Below, piece after piece: positions 14,990 through 22,997 of a stretch of 34,636 bases of DNA (the stretch's first letter is position 1; the number at the start of each line of letters is the position of its first letter). The notes under the pieces were generated by a model, which did not search any database, was not told the DNA's origin, and was given only the letters and a program-made list of their open reading frames with translations. Origin of the DNA: Bacillota bacterium (GTDB taxonomy: Bacteria > Bacillota > Clostridia > Acetivibrionales > DTU013); assembly GCA_023435305.1 (NCBI GenBank), contig JAEYRV010000063.1:1-34636 (forward strand), in the 5' to 3' direction. Position numbers and translations under genes: made by a program.

Positions 14990-15749
14990 TTTTCATGCCC
15001 CCTGTCTGCAGGACTGTCAAAGCATCGGTGATCATTGAATACATTTCCTCATTGGAGGCATTTCCGCGGTATATCTGATGGAAAACGCAGCCATCCTTGA
15101 TGAACAGGACCCTTCCGGCATGACTTGCCGCCTGGATGCTGTGGGTAACCATCAGTATAGTCTGGCCTTCGGCATTTATATCTGCAAAGAGCTTCAGCAG
15201 TCTTGATGAGGCCTTTGAATCCAGCGCTCCTGTTGGCTCGTCCGCAAGCACGATCTTGGGATGCGTGATCAGAGCCCTTGCTGTAGCAGCCCGCTGTTTT
15301 TCACCGCCTGATACTTCATAGGGGTATTTTTGCAGCAGTTCATCTATACCCAGCTTACGTGCCAGAGGCTCGAGACGCTTTTTCATTTCGTCCAGCGTTT
15401 TTCCTGCCAGAACCAGGGGGAGAAATATGTTGTCCTGAAGTGTAAAGGTGTCCAGCAGATTAAAATCCTGAAAAACGAAGCCCAGATTGTCGCGGCGGAA
15501 GGCTGCCAGCTCACCCTGACGTATCGTTGACAGGTCTCTGCCTTCCAGCAGTACCTGGCCGCCTGTCGCACGGTCAATGGAGGCCAGTATATTAAGGAGC
15601 GTGGTTTTGCCTGAGCCGGATTCTCCCATTATCGCAACATATTCGCCTTTTTCCACGGAGAACGTCACGCCGTCGAGAGCCTGGACCTTATTGCCGCCGA
15701 GTCTTGTGCTGTATACTTTTTTTACATTGCTGATCTCAAGTAGTGCCAT
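14982..15749 (-). CDS. bceA: BceA-type ABC transporter ATP-binding protein
   Basis: At 255 aa, this is a single MacB/Bce-class nucleotide-binding domain: Walker A GESGSGKTT, Q-loop region FVFQDFNLLD, signature VSGGEKQR, Walker B IVLADEPTGALD and H-loop MVTHS. It powers the BceB permease. The ATG at 15749 is 8 nt after AAAGGA. A 149-bp gap with its own operator and promoter-like sequence separates it from bceS, so bceAB is probably induced independently by BceR. Confidence 0.92.
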   Translation of the reverse strand: MALLEISNVKKVYSTRLGGNKVQALDGVTFSVEKGEYVAIMGESGSGKTTLLNILASIDRATGGQVLLEGRDLSTIRQGELAAFRRDNLGFVFQDFNLLDTFTLQDNIFLPLVLAGKTLDEMKKRLEPLARKLGIDELLQKYPYEVSGGEKQRAATARALITHPKIVLADEPTGALDSKASSRLLKLFADINAEGQTILMVTHSIQAASHAGRVLFIKDGCVFHQIYRGNASNEEMYSMITDALTVLQTGGMKNE

Positions 15750-15842
15750 GATTTATTTCCTTTCAAAAATGTTTTTCATTGGTCTTAAGACCTCTGATGC
15801 GGTTCATCAAAGCGTCATCTATCGCCTTGCCATATACTTATT

Positions 15843-15913
15843 TTAGTATGCTGGTATATTTACTGCCATAACGCCCGCTTACATTTGATATCGCAAACTT
15901 ACATTTTTGTAAG
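15843..15913 (-). promoter_or_regulatory. BceR-type operator and candidate bceAB promoter
   Basis: CTTACA-TTTT-TGTAAG (15898-15913) is a perfect inverted repeat matching the TnACA-N4-TGTAA box known for Bce-type regulators. It overlaps the bceS stop codon (15899-15901). A second half-site CTTACAT (15878-15884) lies exactly 20 bp from the one at 15898. Downstream on the minus strand, TTATGG, 17 bp and TACTAA (15848-15843) form a weak promoter, as expected for an activated one, with the operator centred about 70 bp upstream of the start. Confidence 0.7.
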
Positions 15914-16957
15914 GCTGGATACGGGGAAACCAATGGTCACTCTGGTGCCCTTGCCGACTTCGGATGACACGTCGATGGTATGAGAAAGCTTATCCAGTAT
16001 TTTTTTACACAAATACAGACCTATGCCTGTGGACTTTTTATCCAGTCTGCCATTGTAACCGGTATAGCCGCGTTCAAATATGCGTGGAAGATCCTCCGGC
16101 CTTATTCCGATACCGGTGTCCTCTATGGTCAGATACGCTGCCTGGCTGTCCGATTCAAGCCGTATTGAGATTCCTCCGCCGGTGGTGTACTTGACTGCGT
16201 TGGAGAATATCTGTCCTATGACAAATAATAGCCATTTTTCATCAGTGACAACAGAGTGGCTGAAGTCCTCCAAATGAAGCGACAGTCTGCTGCTTATGAA
16301 GAACATCGAGTGTTTTTTCAGGGCCTGCTTCACAATGTCGTGCAGGTCATATTTTTTGAACAGGAAATCCGAGGTGATGCTGTCCAGTCTTTGATAATAC
16401 AACACCATTTCGACATATTGCTCTATCTTGAAGAGCTCCTCGGTCAGGAGCCTTGACGTATCGCCGGCTGTACCTTCGGACTGTGCTGTCATTTCCTTGT
16501 TGCTTTGCAGAAGCAGTCTCATTGCCGCGATTGGTATTTTAATCTGATGAGCCCACATGGTATAATAATCGGTCATATCAGTATCTTTCATATTGATCCT
16601 GGATCCCAGCTGCCTGAGTTCATCGGTAAGAGCACCTATGATCATGCGGTATTGCTCTTCGGACCTGCCAGATGGCGGAGGCAGCAGTCCCATGATATTG
16701 TCCATGTTCTCAATGGCAGTTTGTATAGCTTTATGCTTTTTTACGTATTTAGTAAAATCATATACGACAAAGCATAGCGCTGAGAAAGCCCATAGGAAGA
16801 ATGCATAAAGCAGGCTGTGCATATTTTCTATTTGGTAGAGAAGGCATACTGCGAAGAAAAAGACCATTGTCAGCAGAAAGATGCCGGCCGTTTTCCATTT
16901 ATCCCTTATATAGCCCGGCAAAAGCCGCAGGGCAGAATGCTTGTCCATATCATTCAC
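15899..16957 (-). CDS. bceS: BceS-type intramembrane-sensing histidine kinase
   Basis: The protein is 352 aa. Two adjacent membrane helices (about 24-42 and 47-66) leave only a few external residues, so it has no sensing domain and must receive its signal from BceAB. The phosphoacceptor box MWAHQIKIPIAA has His137. HATPase motifs follow: N box (GQIFSNAVKYT), G1 DTGIGI and G2 (GIGLYL). The GTG start at 16957 overlaps bceR by 8 bp; an ATG at 16948 is an alternative. Its stop codon lies inside the BceR-type operator. Confidence 0.9.
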   Translation of the reverse strand: MNDMDKHSALRLLPGYIRDKWKTAGIFLLTMVFFFAVCLLYQIENMHSLLYAFFLWAFSALCFVVYDFTKYVKKHKAIQTAIENMDNIMGLLPPPSGRSEEQYRMIIGALTDELRQLGSRINMKDTDMTDYYTMWAHQIKIPIAAMRLLLQSNKEMTAQSEGTAGDTSRLLTEELFKIEQYVEMVLYYQRLDSITSDFLFKKYDLHDIVKQALKKHSMFFISSRLSLHLEDFSHSVVTDEKWLLFVIGQIFSNAVKYTTGGGISIRLESDSQAAYLTIEDTGIGIRPEDLPRIFERGYTGYNGRLDKKSTGIGLYLCKKILDKLSHTIDVSSEVGKGTRVTIGFPVSSLTKM

Positions 16958-17627
16958 CGCCGATCAGGTAGCCCAGACCCTTTTTTGTCTGGATGAAATC
17001 AGTTATGGAGGCTTCTTCGAGCTTCCTGCGAAGCCTGTTCATGTTGACCGTGAGCGTATTGTCATCAACAAAGCAGTCATTGTCCCACAGCCGCTTCATT
17101 ATCAGCTCTCTTGAGACAGTTTTCCCGATGTTTTCAAAAAGCAGCTGCATTATTTTGAACTCGTTCTTTGTAAGCTCTGTTTTCTGCCCCTGGTACATTA
17201 TGGAGCCGTCCAGCGTATTGAACATTATCCCTTTGTGCTCGAGCCAGTGGGTCTGCTCGTTGTAGGCATAGGTACGGCGGAGCAGGGCCTGTATTTTGGC
17301 ATGCAGCACCTCCAGGTCAAAGGGCTTGGGGACAAAGTCATCTCCGCCCATGTTCACAGCCATGACTATATTCATGTTGTCACCGGCGGATGAAATGAAT
17401 ATGACCGGTGTACGGGAGAGCTTTCTGATCTCGGTGCACCAGTAGTAACCGTTATAAAAGGGGAGTGAAATATCCATCAGCACCAGCTGGGGCTCGAATC
17501 TCAGAAAATCCTCCAGAACATTGCTGAAGTCTTCGGTGCATCTGACCTCATAGCCCCATCTACCAAGGTATTCACGCATCACCTTGGCAATTATGGCATC
17601 ATCTTCAACGATCAATATCTTATACAT
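16950..17627 (-). CDS. bceR: BceR-type OmpR-family response regulator
   Basis: The protein is 225 aa. The receiver has acidic EDD at 8-10, phosphoacceptor Asp52 (LVLMDISLP) and Lys near 102 (PKPF). A C-terminal winged helix (about 130-223) includes ELTKNEFKIMQLL and the recognition region NTLTVNMNRLRRKLE. Activated by BceS, it should bind the TTACA-N4-TGTAA site upstream of bceA. It starts 27 nt after the DUF2207 gene with no room for an obvious promoter, so it is probably transcribed with lemA and DUF2207. Confidence 0.92.
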   Translation of the reverse strand: MYKILIVEDDAIIAKVMREYLGRWGYEVRCTEDFSNVLEDFLRFEPQLVLMDISLPFYNGYYWCTEIRKLSRTPVIFISSAGDNMNIVMAVNMGGDDFVPKPFDLEVLHAKIQALLRRTYAYNEQTHWLEHKGIMFNTLDGSIMYQGQKTELTKNEFKIMQLLFENIGKTVSRELIMKRLWDNDCFVDDNTLTVNMNRLRRKLEEASITDFIQTKKGLGYLIGGE

Positions 17628-17654
17628 AAGAACTCCTTCCCCCGACTGTCCCGA

Positions 17655-19520
17655 TTACCAGGAACTGCCGCCTCCGCCGCCGGAACCGCCTCCCGAAGAA
17701 CCTCCACCTGAGCTGCCGGAACCGCTGGAGGACGGACTTGAGGACATGGCGCTGGACACCGAGGTCATGGTCCTGTCGGTAAATGTCCTGAATGAGCTGT
17801 AGCTGAAGCCCGATCTGCCTGAATACCAATCAGGCTCAGACAGGGAAATGGATTCGAATTTTTTGATCCATTTATCAGATACACCCAGAACATATGTAAA
17901 TGGGAGTATGTCATAAAAGTATGACGGCATTTCCATTACCAGAGCCTCAAGCTGCGGTTTTTCAGCGGCCTCCAGGAAGGTCCGGAAGCCTTTGAGCTTA
18001 CCGAGGATCTCGATGCCAAAAGGCGTCCTCTTTGGCATAAGTATCATCAATATTATCAGACAAAATACGCATGCGATACCAATAATGTATGTTATCAGAT
18101 ACATCGGATCTAAAAGCAGAGCCGGCAGCACCACAAAACTCCATGGTACGCCTCCGAAAAAGCCGCCCCATACCAATCCGAATACCTTTGTGATGAGCGG
18201 AGTCCTTCCGAATACCATGGCATAAAATACAGTGAAGCCGATGCCCGGAAACAGCAGACCTGCAATTGAACTGACAATGCCCATATATTCATACGTGGGC
18301 TTGATGGTGATCAAACAGAATATTGTGATGATCATGAGTATTATCGGGAAATTTTTCTTCAGCGATGTTTTTTCAAATACCTTGTGTACATATTCCTTTT
18401 TCTTAAACTCTTTGTCGATCTGGCCGATCGTTCTATAGAATTTGTAATGCAGATCATCGTAGGTCGCCTCGTCCTTACTTTCAAACAAGCCGTTGAAGAA
18501 AAGACGCTCTATTTCATTATCGCCGTCATATTCCTTCATTTTGACCAGCCGGAACGACTTTCCGCTGTTATACCATTTGGCCTGCTCATCTTCATCAATG
18601 ATCTTCAGATATCCTTTGTTGGCCAGGTAGATCAGAAGAGAGGTAATATGCTCCTTGCTTGATTTTCCCTTGTAAAAGAAGCCGACCTCGGCGCTGTTGT
18701 AACCGGCCGGAGGATAGAACTCAACGGTTTCCACTACCAGGTCGTCTTTTCCATGCTTTAACCACATTGTAAATATTATTAATAAAAAAAATAAGGAGAT
18801 TATGATCGCAAATATACTGAACCAGTTAACTCCAAGACCGGCATCCACAAAGTACCCTTCGGGCAGCTCAAGCCTGACAGTCAGGGCTTCTGCGGGGTTC
18901 AGGCTTCCCAGGTAGCTTCCGGTTATCACATTTCCATCCACCGACCATGAGACATCGGAACTGCTTACAGATCCTGTCGGACCGTAGGAGAACCCCAGCT
19001 TTGAAGGATCGAATCCCTTTGGCATTTCTATCCTGAAGGATATGTTATCTATTGTAGTATCCCATTGATCACCTATCAGGTCGAAATACAGCTCATCATA
19101 GTCCTTTCCGGGATCTTTGCCCATATTGTACAGGTAGCTGATGGTATAAGCCTTCGGGCCTGTGATCGTGCTGTCGGCGCTTCCGATCTTTATGACCCTG
19201 AAGCCGCTTTCGTTATATGTATCAAAGGCTTCATCCACATTGATATCTGTAATTTTTACCACATTTCTTGTTGTGGTGCCGTCCAGCCGGGTGACCGTGT
19301 TCCTTAACGGCAGCTTCCTTATGATACCATGTTTCTCTATTTTAAAATTTGCATTTATTCGTTCTGTTATTTCCAGGGTATTGTTTTCATTTACCACCAT
19401 TTCGATACTATACCCGGTAAGTTCATATTCCCGGCTGTTATCCTCAGCCAGAGAACATGTAAAAGGAAGGAGAGCCATGAGCAGCGTTACTGCAAAAAGG
19501 CATTTGAGCTTTATTTTCAT
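17655..19520 (-). CDS. DUF2207-family membrane protein
   Basis: The protein is 621 aa. A signal peptide (residues 1-25, ending SLAED) leads to an extracytoplasmic beta-rich domain (about 26-235, the DUF2207 region). One membrane helix near 240-262, a cytosolic region and three to four further helices (about 395-500) follow. The C-terminus is a Gly/Ser tail ending GGGGGSSW, typical of this group. The start overlaps lemA by ATGA, a recurrent pairing with LemA in bacteria. Molecular function is unknown; an envelope role is inferred from topology and from the bceRS genes downstream. Confidence 0.85.
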   Translation of the reverse strand: MKIKLKCLFAVTLLMALLPFTCSLAEDNSREYELTGYSIEMVVNENNTLEITERINANFKIEKHGIIRKLPLRNTVTRLDGTTTRNVVKITDINVDEAFDTYNESGFRVIKIGSADSTITGPKAYTISYLYNMGKDPGKDYDELYFDLIGDQWDTTIDNISFRIEMPKGFDPSKLGFSYGPTGSVSSSDVSWSVDGNVITGSYLGSLNPAEALTVRLELPEGYFVDAGLGVNWFSIFAIIISLFFLLIIFTMWLKHGKDDLVVETVEFYPPAGYNSAEVGFFYKGKSSKEHITSLLIYLANKGYLKIIDEDEQAKWYNSGKSFRLVKMKEYDGDNEIERLFFNGLFESKDEATYDDLHYKFYRTIGQIDKEFKKKEYVHKVFEKTSLKKNFPIILMIITIFCLITIKPTYEYMGIVSSIAGLLFPGIGFTVFYAMVFGRTPLITKVFGLVWGGFFGGVPWSFVVLPALLLDPMYLITYIIGIACVFCLIILMILMPKRTPFGIEILGKLKGFRTFLEAAEKPQLEALVMEMPSYFYDILPFTYVLGVSDKWIKKFESISLSEPDWYSGRSGFSYSSFRTFTDRTMTSVSSAMSSSPSSSGSGSSGGGSSGGGSGGGGGSSW

Positions 19521-20068
19521 TGCAGTTTCACCTCCACATTCTCCCTTTCAGATGATGAGGTCTCAAACATTTCCCTGGGCGTGAAGCGGAACAATCCTGC
19601 TATCAGGTTGCCGGGGAACATTTCTACTGCGTTGTTATAGTTTTTTACAACGGCATTATAATATTTTCTGGAATTTGCAATATCATCTTCTGTGCTTGAA
19701 AGCTGTCTGCCAAGCTCCAGAAAGCTTGTGTCGGCCTTTAGCTGCGGGTAGCTCTCTGCTGTCAGCATCAGCTTTGAGATATTGCCGGAAAGACTCTCAT
19801 TGGTGGTTATTTTATCGCCCTGTGACAGGCTTTCATACGCTTTATTCCTAAGGCGGGTTATACTTTCCAGAGTTTCTTTTTCATATGCCGCATGGGCTTT
19901 AACTGTTGCTACTATGTTTGGGATCAGGTCCCACCTTTTTTTCAGGTAAACATCCATTGTTGCGAAGGCCTCTGCAACTATGTTACTGTGCCGGATCAGG
20001 CTGTTGCGAGTGATAAGTACATACAAAATTACTATAGCAATGATCCCGATTATAATGTAAAGAATCAT
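19517..20068 (-). CDS. lemA: LemA-family protein
   Basis: The protein is 183 aa. An N-terminal membrane helix (1-22) is followed by a helical-bundle domain with the LemA pattern: NSLIRHSNIVAEAFATMDV, RWDLIPNIVATVKAHA, and YNNAVEMFPGNLIAGLF near the end. SD AAAGGAGTGAGG precedes the ATG at 20068. Translation is coupled to the DUF2207 gene. LemA proteins are membrane-anchored with poorly understood roles. The region upstream has TTGACT about 60 bp away but no good -10 at the right distance. Confidence 0.92.
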   Translation of the reverse strand: MILYIIIGIIAIVILYVLITRNSLIRHSNIVAEAFATMDVYLKKRWDLIPNIVATVKAHAAYEKETLESITRLRNKAYESLSQGDKITTNESLSGNISKLMLTAESYPQLKADTSFLELGRQLSSTEDDIANSRKYYNAVVKNYNNAVEMFPGNLIAGLFRFTPREMFETSSSERENVEVKLQ

Positions 20069-20194
20069 TTCCTCACTCCTTTTGACTAATAAAGGATTTT
20101 TTCTCTTATAGAAATGTTACCATGTTTAAATGAAAAGTCAAAGGAAGTATATTTTGTATTCCTTGCTGTAGCAAACAGTGAAGGGGTTTTGTTG

Positions 20195-20200
20195 TATAAT
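20195..20200 (+). promoter_or_regulatory. -10 element for the EAL gene
   Basis: TATAAT preceded by GTTG lies about 95 bp before the start codon. No good -35 hexamer sits at 16-18 bp (CAAACA at 17), so the promoter may depend on an activator or be weak. Confidence 0.4.
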
Positions 20201-20294
20201 TATTCAGAACAGATGATTGGAACAAAAGAAAGGTGGTAATTAATCTATATTAAGGTTTTTTAACCCTATGTCTAGTTTGCCTGGAGGATACACT

Positions 20295-22772
20295 ATGCCA
20301 TCGAAAATATTACTGGTCAGCGCTTCAGAGGCCGATAGTTCTTTTATCATGGGCGTGTTAAAAGAGTACGGCGTTTCCTCTGTGGATAATAGTAATGAGG
20401 CCGCGGTAAATATTAGCATGAATCCGGATACAGCCATTATTATTTACTGTATGGATCATCCTGCAGATGATGATTTTCAGTTCCTTCGCAATCTATATCC
20501 AAATACCCGGCAAAAAGCCCCATATATACTTATATTCACTGAATCAAAAGAAATCGAAAACAGAGTAAGAGAATTAGGTCACGCTGCCGAGATTTTGTAC
20601 AAGCCTGTTGATGAAGGATATTTGAGGGCCAGAGTGGAAGTTTATCTGGAGCTGTGCAAGCAGGAGCTATATAAAAAAGAGCTTACCGAGAGCATATTGA
20701 TTTATGATACGGTGTTTCAACAGGCGCCTATCGGTATAGCGATTTCGTATATCAACGATATGCCCACCGATGACTTCGGGGATTTTGTGATCGTTAACCA
20801 GATGTATGAGCAAATCACAGGAAGGACCAAGGAAGAGCTTTTAAAGCTTGGGTGGGAAAAAACCACGCACCCCGATGACCTGGATGAGGATCTGAGGAAT
20901 TTTAAAAAGCTGAGAGCAGGCAAGATCCGGAGCTACTCACTCGAGAAGCGGTATATCAAGCCGGACGGCTCTATTGTTTGGGTCAATATGGTCGTTGCAT
21001 CCTTTGCTATGTTCCATCACCACAATTTCAGTCACATATGCCTGGTCCAGGATATAACCATGCGCAAGGAGATAGAAAAAGCGCTGGTTGAGAACGAGCG
21101 AAGCAAATCCGTTCTGCTTTCACACCTTCCCGGGCTGGCATACAGATGCAAATATGACCATGAATGGACAATGCAGTATGTATCGGCCGGCTGCTTTGAA
21201 CTGACCGGGTACACTGCAGAAAGTCTTTTATATAACAGAGATCTGTCCTTTAATGATTTGATCGCACCCGAATACCGCGATATCCTTTGGAAGGAGTGGG
21301 AGCTGACCCTTGCCAAAAGGCAGCCCTTCAGTCATGAGTATGAATTGATCACCGCCAGGGGAGAAAAGAAATGGGTGTTGGAGCTGGGAGAGGGAGTATA
21401 TGATGAGCATGGCGAGGTAGAGGCTCTTGAAGGGATCATCCTTGATATCTCGGATCGGAAGAAGATCGAAAATGATCTGAGGTATAACTATGAACATGAT
21501 GCATTGACCGGGCTCTACAACAGAAGATACCTGGAGAACCTGTTAAGACATGATGCAAGGATGTACACGACGAAAAAAAGAGCAGTTCTGTCCATCAACC
21601 TGAGCGCTGTGACTCTTTTGAGCATGTCATACGGGTTCCATTACACCCAGGAGCTGATCAAGAAGATAGCAGATGCTCTTAAAGTGCATAGCAGCGAAAA
21701 TCGGATATTGTTCAGTTCATATGAAAACCGGTTTGTATACTATGTAAAGAATTATAAGGATAAGGATGAGCTGATAGAATTTTGCGGAACTATTTCAGAC
21801 ACGCTGGAGGCTATACTGGCTATCGAAAGAGTCAGCGGCGGCATAGGGGTAGTCGAAATAGATGACTATAATAAGTATGATGTAGAACAGCTCCTGAAAA
21901 ATCTGCTGATCACATCTGAGAGATCGATAAATATCAATGACAGGGACTTCGGTTTTTGCTTTTTTGACAGTGATATGGAAACTCAAATTACCCGTGAGAA
22001 CTGGATAAAGCATTCACTTACCCAGGTTGCCTCAGGAAGCAGCGATGACAGCTTGTTTCTGCTATTCCAGCCTATATTGGATCTCCGGTCAAACAGGATA
22101 TGCGGGTTTGAAGCCCTGGCCAGGCTGAACAGCAACAAGCTCGGATTGGTGCCCCCTCTGGAGTTCATACCTGTTGCGGAGAAGACAAAGCTGATCATCA
22201 CACTTGGAGAAAAAATATTCATACAGGCGTTTCATTTCCTGCATAAGCTGAAGGAGAATGGATTTGATAATATAGGGATATCGGTCAATGTCTCGGCAAT
22301 TCAGCTCCTTAGAAATGATTTTGTAAAAAACCTTTTTGATCTGATAAATGAAATGAAGGTCGATCCAGAGAATATCACCATCGAGATCACAGAGTCGATA
22401 TTTGCTTCGGACTACCAGGAAATCAACGGCGTTCTCGGCGCTCTCAAGGATCGGGGCATCAAGGTTGCAATTGATGACTTCGGAACCGGATATTCCTCAC
22501 TTGCAAGGGAGAGGGAGCTGAATGTCACCTGTCTGAAAATTGACAAACACTTTATAGACAAGCTGCTAGTGCTCAAGCCCGATGAAGCCATAACCGGCGA
22601 CATCATATCGATGGCCCACAAGCTGGGACATTTTGTTGTAGCAGAAGGTATAGAGCATGAAAGACAGGTACAGTATCTGCATGATCATGGATGTGACATG
22701 ATCCAGGGTTATCTGATCAGCAGACCGGTCGATGAGGATGCAGCTATTGCGCTGCTGAAAAAGCAGGGGTAG
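20295..22772 (+). CDS. Receiver-like/PAS/PAS/degenerate GGDEF/EAL c-di-GMP phosphodiesterase
   Basis: The protein is 825 aa, from ATG 20295 7 nt after GGAGG. Order: receiver-like domain (about 3-115; KILLVSASEADSS, Lys in ILYKPVDE, no clear phosphoacceptor Asp), two PAS domains (about 130-250 and 265-390), GGDEF (about 395-550) and EAL (about 575-820). The GGDEF fold keeps DALTGLYNRRYL, but its active-site motif is SYENRF, so it should not make c-di-GMP. EAL is intact: EAL at 606-608, then NVS, EITES, DDFGTGYSS, KIDKHF, EGIE and GYLISRP. It should hydrolyse c-di-GMP in the cytosol under PAS control. Its stop codon lies in a 35-bp tandem repeat. Confidence 0.92.
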   Translation: MPSKILLVSASEADSSFIMGVLKEYGVSSVDNSNEAAVNISMNPDTAIIIYCMDHPADDDFQFLRNLYPNTRQKAPYILIFTESKEIENRVRELGHAAEILYKPVDEGYLRARVEVYLELCKQELYKKELTESILIYDTVFQQAPIGIAISYINDMPTDDFGDFVIVNQMYEQITGRTKEELLKLGWEKTTHPDDLDEDLRNFKKLRAGKIRSYSLEKRYIKPDGSIVWVNMVVASFAMFHHHNFSHICLVQDITMRKEIEKALVENERSKSVLLSHLPGLAYRCKYDHEWTMQYVSAGCFELTGYTAESLLYNRDLSFNDLIAPEYRDILWKEWELTLAKRQPFSHEYELITARGEKKWVLELGEGVYDEHGEVEALEGIILDISDRKKIENDLRYNYEHDALTGLYNRRYLENLLRHDARMYTTKKRAVLSINLSAVTLLSMSYGFHYTQELIKKIADALKVHSSENRILFSSYENRFVYYVKNYKDKDELIEFCGTISDTLEAILAIERVSGGIGVVEIDDYNKYDVEQLLKNLLITSERSININDRDFGFCFFDSDMETQITRENWIKHSLTQVASGSSDDSLFLLFQPILDLRSNRICGFEALARLNSNKLGLVPPLEFIPVAEKTKLIITLGEKIFIQAFHFLHKLKENGFDNIGISVNVSAIQLLRNDFVKNLFDLINEMKVDPENITIEITESIFASDYQEINGVLGALKDRGIKVAIDDFGTGYSSLARERELNVTCLKIDKHFIDKLLVLKPDEAITGDIISMAHKLGHFVVAEGIEHERQVQYLHDHGCDMIQGYLISRPVDEDAAIALLKKQG

Positions 22773-22825
22773 ATGAAGCTCTTTGGCTGATGAAAAAGCA
22801 GGGGTAGATGAAGCTCTTTGGCTGA
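22756..22825 (+). repeat. 35-bp tandem duplication across the EAL-gene stop
   Basis: Two identical 35-bp units, 22756-22790 and 22791-22825, begin TGAAAAAGCAGGGGTAGATG. The first unit includes the last codons and TAG of the EAL gene; the second repeats them outside the gene. A recent slipped-strand duplication is likely. Confidence 0.9.
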
Positions 22826-22831
22826 TGATGG

Positions 22832-22953
22832 CAAGCACGGGCAAGAGCGGCTATAGAGCAGATGCAGGTAAGCACGGGTAAGAGGCAGTTATAGTGTAGA
22901 TGCTGGTAAACAAGGGTAAGAAGCAGTTGTAGTGTAGATGCTGGTAAGTACGG
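22832..22953 (+). repeat. 37/38-bp minisatellite, three copies plus a partial
   Basis: Units at 22832-22868 (37 bp, most diverged), 22869-22906 and 22907-22944 (38 bp each, nearly identical) and a partial at 22945-22953 share AAGCACGGGTAAGAGGCAG-like and AGTGTAGATGCTGG-like parts. They fill the gap between the two c-di-GMP genes. Copies 2 and 3 differ at only a few positions. Confidence 0.85.
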
Positions 22954-22997
22954 AAAATAAATGAGGCATATTGGTTATCGCCTGAAGAAGGATGGCA

